NCBI GenBank assembly: GCA_036346225.1
Contig: JARFIW010000453.1
Coordinates: 4,650,001 to 4,714,000, forward strand
Reading direction: 5' to 3'
Origin: Platerodrilus igneus
Taxonomy: Eukaryota > Arthropoda > Insecta > Coleoptera > Lycidae
Length of the DNA: 64,000 nt
Position numbers and translations under genes: made by a program. This document shows positions 47,424 through 57,500 of the stretch, one piece after another (position 1 is the stretch's first letter; every line of letters begins with the position of its first letter). The notes beneath the pieces were generated by a model. That model worked only from the letters and a program-made list of their open reading frames with translations, was not told the DNA's origin and made no database searches.

Positions 47424-48561
47424 GTATTTTATAGGTTTCGATAGATTAAAAGTACAAGTTTTGATAGATTACGAAAAACAACCCATTCTTATAATCATGT
47501 TCAACACTCTAAATTTTTTTCTTTAAGCAGCAATTTATGTTAAAAAAGTCCAAATTGCTAATCGCCAAAAATAAATAATAATTTTTGACGCTTTGTTTTT
47601 GTCTTTCACAAGAGTTGCTGCGTAGAACACGGTCGCTGCCCTGTCGAGTGTCGACTACAGATTGACCTTAACTACTAGTCGCAAGCTTTGCGACACGCTT
47701 GCTTGTTCAGTCAAGGGGTTTGTTCTGTTCATAAGTAATTAAAAACTATTTATTACTCATGCGTATAAAACTTACTGATGTGAACTCAAAAGCTGTTGGT
47801 ATGATAGATATAATAGAACACTATATACATATTCAATCAATAACCAAATTCTCAGTAATTTTGTTGCTCATAAGAATAATGCTCTAACAAGGATGTGACT
47901 GTGTCTACTGCAGTGGTGGAATGGAGAAAAGGAGTAGAGGGGGAGAATATTCATCCAACCACTCGCTTTCTTACGACTGTCAGTGAATAATAGCCAATTT
48001 CTTCCCCAAATAATTACCTAAAACTTTTTAAAATTCTGAAGTACATAACGACTGAATTGTATTACATTCAATTGTAATTATTAAATTATCTCCGTGTACA
48101 TGCTGCTTTTTAAAAATTGAACGTACTTTTTTCGCCAAAAGAGGCGAAAGTGAGGCCCCTCCGACCGAGGCCTCCAGCGACCGCTGTGTCCGCCGTTAAA
48201 TAAATACGGCACTGAGGGCAATGAAACTAATATAGGTAAATGATTTTAAAATTCAAGATCAATAACGTCCTAAAACAAGTGCAGTCGATGAAGCCATCCA
48301 AAAAGACAAAAACCGCTTAAACGTCAGACTCCGCAAGCACTATAACCCGCCACTACTCCTACTCATGCAGATAATTCATTCCAAATGTTCTTTTATTAGT
48401 GATTTAAAAATACTACATACATGGGAATTAACGTAAAATAAGGCAGAGTACTGAAAAATAGTGCAAAGTTGGAATATTTGCAAATTATCTCTCAAATGAT
48501 AACTATACGTATTTAAAAATGCGAGGAGATCAAATATACTTACATGGGTAATTAACTAAAT
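47424..48561. other. Intergenic, no recognised gene
   Basis: Contains a GC-richer patch at 48130-48215 (gaggcccctccgaccgaggc). It may be the outer part of the hAT-type element, but no matching terminal repeats with an 8-bp duplication were found. Confidence 0.35.
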
Positions 48562-48562
48562 A

Positions 48563-48624
<62 letters not shown>
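48562..48624. repeat. (TA)n microsatellite
   Basis: About 60 bp of TA dinucleotides. Confidence 0.97.
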
Positions 48625-48625
<1 letters not shown>

Positions 48626-49502
48626 CTCGTATTTAGACCAGGGTAGAAAATTAATTAATTACATCAAATAATTTTAATCACCGTGTATAAGGAATTTTAT
48701 TAGATAATACGCTTTATTAAAAAACCGTGGAGCATAAAAATTCATTCGTTTCATTAAAAATAAAAGATTTAAATTATTTACAAGACGCTTTCTATAAAAA
48801 GAAGCAGTATTAAAATGCTCAACGTGTAATTTAATTATTCCAAGTAAAGAAACAAATGGAAATTACCTGCAAAATTTATATTAATTAATTCAAGTTTAAG
48901 TAACGAGTATTAAACAAAATGTACAAATAATAATTGAATATTTAATTAGAATTCACTAAAAATTAAGGGGTATTATTTTAATTGGAGTTAATTGAACCAT
49001 TAGTAACATATAAAATGCATAAAAGCTTGTAAAAACCCAATGATATTCAAATCGTAGAAGTGTTATTTAGAAGTAGGACGATTGAACACCTGCGTTTATT
49101 TAAAAGTCTCGTTCTGCTTAAATTCTGCAGATAACAAATGGTTACAGAGAATGTTGGAGAAACCGTCGCTTAATATTCACGGGAAATGCTAATAAAGTGG
49201 GTTATCTAACAGTCCACGTGGATTGTACAAAACCGATAATAAAGAATATCGATTTGTACCACTCAGAACAGGGTAGATAGAGACGGATAATATGCGCAAG
49301 ACAGAGACACGGATAATTAAAGGCGTGGGTTGAGCAACGTCACTGGGTTGCGATTGGTTGAAAATAAGAGGTAAACATGAGAGGTGTAAAAATAACATTT
49401 CTATACAAAATTAATTTGTTCTCAGACATTGCGTGCCGTGTGGAAAATTTCTGAGATTTTCAACTGGCGCGTGTGCAAATTTTGTAGAACCGTGTGCCGG
49501 GC
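48625..49502. other. Intergenic, no recognised gene
   Basis: Unique sequence left of the duplicated block; nothing recognised. Confidence 0.35.
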
Positions 49503-50700
49503 GGTCGAGATGGGAACAGAGTATGCGAAATTCTGGGAATTGTCCGTTTGCGGGACAAAAGCGACGGACAGGCTAGCCATTATATATACCCGTGTTAATA
49601 TGAGTTTCTCTCTCTTAGTTTTTCGATTTTGATTGAATACTTTAAACAGTTTGCTCGTATATTTTGGTGATTATTGAATACTTTAAAACAGTTTGCTCTT
49701 TACGTGCTACGATGAAAGTTATTTAGTGCACTTAGAAAAGAAGATACAAGGTAATAAAGTCTAGTTATAATTGCGAGTACTGTACCAATTATTCAAATTT
49801 GCAGCAACCAATGAATACACAAAAGTAGGCAGTTTTGGCGTATAGCGTGAAAGAAGTATGAATTTCTTTGCTATTTTTGGGGGTGTTAATAATTAAATGG
49901 TATTCGTAGTCGTGATTGGATCCACAAAACAAGATGTTGATATACTTAGATGAGTCCTGAGAAGCCCTGAAACAATTTTAGATGAATGGTGGTGTAGAAA
50001 ATTTTAAAAGCGCTTAGAATCAGAAGCCGTAAACATAACCCAGTTGGAATGGTGTGATTAACAAAGGACGATGTACATTGGAGCCACGAGTGCATTAACC
50101 TTCAGGTAACTTATGCTTGGTTGTTCGATTTTTGATGTTTTGGTGTGTGTTGAATAACTTTATAATTTGTTTACTTAAAATGGACAGTAGTGAATTTGTA
50201 CAAACAACAAAATTTTAATTTTAAGGTGAAATTTTCTTGTTTAAGTAGAAAGGAGTATTTAGTATTTATGTTCTTGATTATGATGAAAATTTGGGTATGT
50301 CTTTGAGCTCAATTAGACGAACCTGTTTAATTAACGTAAAGGGTGGAAGATGCTCCCTTTATTCAGACTCAGGTCTGCAAATATTGTTAAATTAATTAGT
50401 AGGCATCCTACAAGGACTTTAATTCTGGATGCAAATTAAAACTGATAACAAATTTAATCTTGAAATTTTCTGATACTGAAAGTTATGCTGAAATTTAATT
50501 TTGAAATTTTAATGTATTATGAATATTGATGTAAATAGAGTTAACGTTGATGTTTGTGGTAGGAATGTCTTTGTTTTTTTTTATGAATGAGGATGAAAGT
50601 TTTAACTAGGTGAGTAGCCGAGGCGAAAAGAGTAAAAAGGCGATTAACAGAAGAAAGTCAACGGACCAGTTAATTTAATAGCCTTTTGTACATTTCACAG

Positions 50701-50702
<2 letters not shown>

Positions 50703-50753
<51 letters not shown>
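50703..50753. repeat. (AT)n microsatellite before BEL LTR, copy 1
   Basis: About 50 bp of AT directly abutting the LTR start TGTTCGG. Confidence 0.97.
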
Positions 50754-50757
<4 letters not shown>

Positions 50758-51148
50758 CGGTCTCTTTGTCGCACGTTCTCGTGTTTAATTTTAAGTCGTA
50801 AATATGTAGTTTTAAATCAAATAGTAAAACTGTCATCCCTTGTTCCCTTATATCCTGCCGTAAAAATTCCTTGTGCATGTGTAAATAAGTTGGACTAAGA
50901 GTAGTGAACAAACACTTTCTTATGGATATCGAAGCAGAACAGTCGTCGGTTTTCGTTCGGTAACCTAAGTTAGTCAAGTGCCGCGGACTTTATCGATAAA
51001 CCCTAAAAACACAGTGCAAGTGCAACGTAACACGGACTAAATTTCGCATACAGTCCACTTAATTGAAGGAATAGGAACTGCAGCTTAGAACAACAAAAAC
51101 CGCGGAGGTAAGTCGATGTACAAAGTTATAAAACCCCCGCGCTGAATA
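50754..51148 (+). repeat. BEL/Pao 5' LTR, copy 1
   Basis: Begins TGTTCGGTCTCTTTG and ends ..CGCGCTGAATA. Same sequence as 55130-55529 apart from shorter homopolymers. Confidence 0.9.
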
Positions 51149-51650
51149 AATGAGCCTTTATCACCGGATTCTTAATTAATTAATTGGTTCCTATCCTTTA
51201 AGCTCCTTATACTTAAATTTATAAAATTGTCGTAGTTTTTATTATGGTTAAACGTGTTACACAGAAAAGAACATCTTGCTTGCAAATTTAATGATAGAAA
51301 CATTTGGTTATTATGGAAGATTTTACAATACATTCCTTATCCTTTATGGCAAAGATTAGGGTTGATCGTTTGTGTCTTTGGGTAAACAATTGATGTAGGG
51401 TTGTTGTATTTTAAATTCTTGTCTTATTTTTCGTGGTCAAGTTCGAGGGACCATCGGGTCATCAATTTGTTTAACAAAGGGGTTGAAATTTATTTGAAAC
51501 GTTAAACGCTTTGTCGGGCGAGCACTGTAATTAGTTGCATTTTTCTATTAATAATTTAATTTCGTAGATGAATTAGTAATTTAGCGTATTCGAGTTTACG
51601 CATTGTTTTTACATTCATTTTTATTGTCGTTCATTAATCATTAATTAAAT

Positions 51651-53118
51651 ATGGTTATATCAATTGATAAAGTTATTCTTGAAGCTAAATTTGTAGTTAA
51701 AAGGTTGGCTCATAAATACAGTAAAATCAACCAACCGGAAAACGTATCGATTGCTTTAATTAGAGCATCGATTAAAAGTGTCGAGCAGATTGAAACCCAC
51801 TTCAAATATTTTTGCAAGGATATTTTCTTTGATGAAGAAAGTGAACAATTGGATGAATTTTCGGCTCTTAGGGTGAAAATCGATGATTATCTATTAGATA
51901 TTCGTATTATTGCTGAACAATGCGAATTAGATCAGGTAGAAAATAAGCCAAAGGTGGAAAATATGAATAATTCTTTTTCGCCAAATTGTGGATTCGCTTG
52001 AAACACCTTTCAGTCCCACGGTTCTTGGGTCGCATTTCAGATTTTGAGAGTTATAATGCAATTTATAAGCGGTTGATTCACGATAATGTCGGTTTGTCCC
52101 TGTGGAAAAATTTTGCCATCTCGTTGATACATTAGATGAGTCGTCGCGTGGCTTAATAAAACACTTGCCATTAAATGATTATGCATACGAGGAAGCCTAT
52201 AAAATCATTACTAATCGTTTTCAGTCCAAGAGGTTATTACTTTCAACATATTTTAATGCTCTTGAAAAATGCCCTAAGGTCAGTTCCTCAGACTCGCATG
52301 CGGAACTCCGGCAATTAATTAGTTGTTTTGATGAAAATATATTCGCGTTAAGGCAGATGGAAATAAATTTATTAGATTTCATGTTGTTTAATCTATTATC
52401 GAAAAAATTAGATACAAACATTTTAAAGCGCTTCGAGTTAGGAAATAGTGACGAGATTCCCTCGTTCAAAGATTTAAGGTCGTACATTGAAAAACACTGT
52501 AAGGTGTTGGAAATAAATGACATTGCTTCAGGAACATGCTTAAAATCTCGAGATTCCGTGAAAGAAAGGGAAAAAGGAAGGTTTGTTACCACTTCGGCTA
52601 AAACCTCTTTAGTTGGTACCACCAATGGTTGTAAAAATTGTAGTTTATGTCAAGCTGTGCATCCTATTTATAAATGTAAGCAGTTTCTCGATAAAACCCC
52701 TCAAGAAAGATTTGAGGTGGTAAGGCTTAAAAGTCTTTGTATTAAATGTTTAAACACTTCACATTCGATGAAAAATTGTACGTTAGATTGGTCGTGTAGA
52801 AAATGTCATCAGTCGCACAATTCGTTGCTTCACTTCGATAAACAAGAAAAATCGGTGTCGCTACGCCGACAAACCCATCGTCAAAGGTCAGCGTCTCCCC
52901 GGAGAGCGGTGCCTAGACTTACTGCTACTAGTAGACCCAGTGAAGACAATCTGTCGTCGTCGGTTGTGCATGAACAACCTGCCACTAGCTCGTTGATTTC
53001 GACGTCATTAGAACACACAACCACGCTGTTAGCTACTGCAATGGTGTCGGTGCTTGATTATACAGGAAACTTGCAACCGGTTCGTGTAATATTAGATAAC
53101 GGATCCATGGATCCATGA
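51651..53118 (+). pseudogene. BEL/Pao gag, copy 1, broken
   Basis: Same gene as 56032-57500. The frame is broken at 52001 (also in copy 2) and again near 52098, where one C is missing from a C run present in copy 2. The rest (52102-53118) is identical in protein sequence to copy 2. Confidence 0.9.
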
Positions 53119-53870
53119 CTGAAAGGTGTCATCAGAAATTAGGTTTAAGGAAACGGAGAGCCAATGTCACTGTTCAAGGACTTGGCTTGAATTCGTCGTT
53201 GGTGTGTGGTGCACTATCGTGTGTAGTCTGCCCCTCGGGAGCACGGTCTCCAGCATATGAAATTGAGTGTTATATTTTACCTAACATTTGTAATCAATTA
53301 CCTTCGTCGTCGATAGAGGTCAAGGAATGGTCGCATACTCGAGATTTGGCCTTAGCTGATCTTAATTTTAATGTTCCTGGTAAAATTGACATGCTGCTCG
53401 GAGCGGAAATCTTTGCTCAGGTTTTGTTGAACGAGTCTCGTTGGGGTGTCGCTAACGAGCCAGTTGCTATTAAAAGAACCTTTGGTTGGGTTTTAACGGG
53501 AAAGGTCGTTTCCCCGAATAATTCTATTACGTCGTTGTGTGCTTTCGTTGAGCCCTTGGACAGCGACCTTCGTCAATTTTGGGAATTAGAAAATATTCCT
53601 TCAAAAACACATTTCTCCCGAAGAAGAAAGGTGTGAAAATCAATTGTGAAAAATTATAGACGTAACAAGGACGGTCGTTTTGTAGTGTCCTTGCCCTTTA
53701 AAATTTCGGAACCGTCATTCGTGGGTATGAGATCAATTTGTATTAAAAGATTTTGTCGTTAGAACGTCGTTTGTTAAAAATCCTGAATTGCATTCAGATT
53801 ATAAAAATTTATGGAGGATTATTTGACAAGCGGTCACATGGTTGAAGTGAAATCGCCTGAAAATTCGTCG
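53115..53870 (+). pseudogene. BEL/Pao pol, copy 1, 5' part only
   Basis: Starts MTERCHQKLGLRKRR as in copy 2, with the protease end. The frame breaks at about 53600 and again several times downstream through single-base losses in homopolymers, and the gene is cut off at 53870 by the duplication junction. Confidence 0.9.
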
Positions 53871-55071
53871 GGTCGAGATGGGAACAGAGTATGCGAAATT
53901 CTGGGAATTGTCCGTTTGCGGGACAAAAGCGACGGACAGGCTAGCCATTATATATACCCGTGTTAATATGAGTTTCTCTCTCTTAGTTTTTCGATTTTGA
54001 TTGAATACTTTAAACAGTTTGCTCGTATATTTTGGTGATTATTGAATACTTTAAAACAGTTTGCTCTTTACGTGCTACGATGAAAGTTATTTAGTGCACT
54101 TAGAAAAGAAGATACAAGGTAATAAAGTCTAGTTATAATTGCGAGTACTGTACCAATTATTCAAATTTGCAGCAACCAATGAATACACAAAAGTAGGCAG
54201 TTTTGGCGTATAGCGTGAAAGAAGTATGAATTTCTTTGCTATTTTGGGGTGTTAATAATTAAATGGTATTCGTAGTCGTGATTGGATCCACAAAACAAGA
54301 TGTTGATATACTTAGATGAGTCCTGAGAAGCCCTGAAACAATTTTAGATGAATGGTGGTGTAGAAAATTTTAAAAGCGCTTAGAATCAGAAGCCGTAAAC
54401 ATAACCCAGTTGGAATGGTGTGATTAACAAAGGACGATGTACATTGGAGCCACGAGTGCATTAACCTTCAGGTAACTTATGCTTGGTTGTTCGATTTTTG
54501 ATGTTTTGGTGTGTGTTGAATAACTTTATAATTTGTTTACTTAAAATGGACAGTAGTGAATTTGTACAAACAACAAAATTTTAATTTTAAGGTGAAATTT
54601 TCTTGTTTAAGTAGAAAGGAGTATTTAGTATTTATGTTCTTGATTATGATGAAAATTTGGGTATGTCTTTGAGCTCAATTAGACGAACCTGTTTAATTAA
54701 CGTAAAGGGGTGGAAGATGCTCCCTTTTATTCAGACTCAGGTCTGCAAATATTGTTAAATTAATTAGTAGGCATCCTACAAGGACTTTAATTCTGGATGC
54801 AAATTAAAACTGATAACAAATTTAATCTTGAAATTTTATGATACTGAAATTTATGCTGAAATTTAATTTTGAAATTTTAATGTATTATGAATATTGATGT
54901 AAATAGAGTTAACGTTGATGTTTGTGGTAGGAATGTCTTTGTTTTTTTTTATGAATGAGGATGAAAGTTTTAACTAGGTGAGTAGCCGAGGCGAAAAGAG
55001 TAAAAAGGCGATTAACAGAAGAAAGTCAACGGACCAGTTAATTTAATAGCCTTTTGTACATTTCACAGCAA

Positions 55072-55074
55072 TAT

Positions 55075-55129
<55 letters not shown>
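55072..55129. repeat. (AT)n microsatellite before BEL LTR, copy 2
   Basis: One interruption (ataaat); abuts the LTR start. A further (AT)n tract follows the 3' LTR at 60806. Confidence 0.97.
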
Positions 55130-55133
<4 letters not shown>

Positions 55134-55529
55134 CGGTCTCTTTGTCGCACGTTCTCGTGTTTAATTTTAAGTCGTAAATATGTAGTTTTAAATCAAATAG
55201 TAAAACTGTCATCCCTTGTTCCCTTATATCCTGCCGTAAAAATTCCTTGTGCATGTGTAAATAAGTTGGACTAAGAGTAGTGAACAAACACTTTCTTATG
55301 GATATCGAAGCAGAACAGTCGTCGGTTTTTCGTTCGGTAACCTAAGTTAGTCAAGTGCCGCGGACTTTATCGATAAACCCCTAAAAAAACACAGTGCAAG
55401 TGCAACGTAACACGGACTAAATTTCGCATACAGTCCACTTAATTGAAGGAATAGGAACTGCAGCTTAGAACAACAAAAAACCGCGGAGGTAAGTCGATGT
55501 ACAAAGTTATAAAACCCCCGCGCTGAATA
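55130..55529 (+). repeat. BEL/Pao 5' LTR, copy 2
   Basis: About 400 bp, TGTTCGG...GCTGAATA. The 3' LTR ends GAACA, forming a TGTTC/GAACA inverted pair; the 5' LTRs carry a C-to-T change there. Confidence 0.93.
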
Positions 55530-56031
55530 AATGAGCCTTTATCACCGGATTCTTAATTAATTAATTGGTTCCTATCCTTTAAGCTCCTTATACTTAAATT
55601 TATAAAATTGTCGTAGTTTTTATTATGGTTAAACGTGTTACACAGAAAAGAACATCTTGCTTGCAAATTTAATGATAGAAACATTTGGTTATTATGGAAG
55701 ATTTTACAATACATTCCTTATCCTTTATGGCAAAGATTAGGGTTGATCGTTTGTGTCTTTGGGTAAACAATTGATGTAGGGTTGTTGTATTTTAAATTCT
55801 TGTCTTATTTTTCGTGGTCAAGTTCGAGGGACCATCGGGTCATCAATTTGTTTAACAAAGGGGTTGAAATTTATTTGAAACGTTAAACGCTTTGTCGGGC
55901 GAGCACTGTAATTAGTTGCATTTTTCTATTAATAATTTAATTTCGTAGATGAATTAGTAATTTAGCGTATTCGAGTTTACGCATTGTTTTTACATTCATT
56001 TTTATTGTCGTTCATTAATCATTAATTAAAT

Positions 56032-57500
56032 ATGGTTATATCAATTGATAAAGTTATTCTTGAAGCTAAATTTGTAGTTAAAAGGTTGGCTCATAAATAC
56101 AGTAAAATCAACCAACCGGAAAACGTATCGATTGCTTTAATTAGAGCATCGATTAAAAGTGTCGAGCAGATTGAAACCCACTTCAAATATTTTTGCAAGG
56201 ATATTTTCTTTGATGAAGAAAGTGAACAATTGGATGAATTTTCGGCTCTTAGGGTGAAAATCGATGATTATCTATTAGATATTCGTATTATTGCTGAACA
56301 ATGCGAATTAGATCAGGTAGAAAATAAGCCAAAGGTGGAAAATATGAATAATTCTTTTTCGCCAAATTGTGGATTCGCTTGAAACACCTTTCAGTCCCAC
56401 GGTTCTTGGGTCGCATTTCAGATTTTGAGAGTTATAATGCAATTTATAAGCGGTTGATTCACGATAATGTCGGTTTGTCCCCTGTGGAAAAATTTTGCCA
56501 TCTCGTTGATACATTAGATGAGTCGTCGCGTGGCTTAATAAAACACTTGCCATTAAATGATTATGCATACGAGGAAGCCTATAAAATCATTACTAATCGT
56601 TTTCAGTCCAAGAGGTTATTACTTTCAACATATTTTAATGCTCTTGAAAAATGCCCTAAGGTCAGTTCCTCAGACTCGCATGCGGAACTCCGGCAATTAA
56701 TTAGTTGTTTTGATGAAAATATATTCGCGTTAAGGCAGATGGAAATAAATTTATTAGATTTCATGTTGTTTAATCTATTATCGAAAAAATTAGATACAAA
56801 CATTTTAAAGCGCTTCGAGTTAGGAAATAGTGACGAGATTCCCTCGTTCAAAGATTTAAGGTCGTACATTGAAAAACACTGTAAGGTGTTGGAAATAAAT
56901 GACATTGCTTCAGGAACATGCTTAAAATCTCGAGATTCCGTGAAAGAAAGGGAAAAAGGAAGGTTTGTTACCACTTCGGCTAAAACCTCTTTAGTTGGTA
57001 CCACCAATGGTTGTAAAAATTGTAGTTTATGTCAAGCTGTGCATCCTATTTATAAATGTAAGCAGTTTCTCGATAAAACCCCTCAAGAAAGATTTGAGGT
57101 GGTAAGGCTTAAAAGTCTTTGTATTAAATGTTTAAACACTTCACATTCGATGAAAAATTGTACGTTAGATTGGTCGTGTAGAAAATGTCATCAGTCGCAC
57201 AATTCGTTGCTTCACTTCGATAAACAAGAAAAATCGGTGTCGCTACGCCGACAAACCCATCGTCAAAGGTCAGCGTCTCCCCGGAGAGCGGTGCCTAGAC
57301 TTACTGCTACTAGTAGACCCAGTGAAGACAATCTGTCGTCGTCGGTTGTGCATGAACAACCTGCCACTAGCTCGTTGATTTCGACGTCATTAGAACACAC
57401 AACCACGCTGTTAGCTACTGCAATGGTGTCGGTGCTTGATTATACAGGAAACTTGCAACCGGTTCGTGTAATATTAGATAACGGATCCATGGATCCATGA
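56032..57500 (+). pseudogene. BEL/Pao gag-like region (with start of protease), frame-broken
   Basis: The first frame starts at ATG 56032 (MVISIDKVILEAKF) and stops at 56382. A second frame overlapping it (about 56367-57500) carries the DUF1759-like capsid part (VPRFLGRISDFESYNAIYKR), the zinc knuckle CIKCLNTSHSMKNC (C-x2-C-x4-H-x4-C), a second Cys/His pair CRKCHQSH, an Arg/Ser-rich linker, and RVILDNGSM with the protease active site (DNG in place of DSG/DTG). It ends at TGA 57498-57500, overlapping the pol start (ATGA). The break at 56382 is shared by both duplicated copies, so it predates or is common to them. Confidence 0.9.

Larger units (their letters stand above)
49503..53870 (+). repeat. 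4.4-kb direct duplication, copy 1 (flank + BEL 5' half)
   Basis: Repeats as 53871-58258. It contains 1.2 kb of noncoding flank, an (AT)n tract, the BEL 5' LTR, gag and the first part of pol, and breaks off inside pol. The junction carries the 4-bp overlap GGTC common to both parents (49503-49506 and 58259-58262). Confidence 0.95.

Noticed and set aside
47911..48230. hAT terminal inverted repeats (cagtggtgg ... acggcactg)
   Set aside because: The ends agree only in the first five bases and the 8-bp flanks do not match as a target duplication.
50675..50977. Protein with a Tyr-Ile repeat before the BEL LTR
   Set aside because: It is a translation of the (AT)n tract and LTR.
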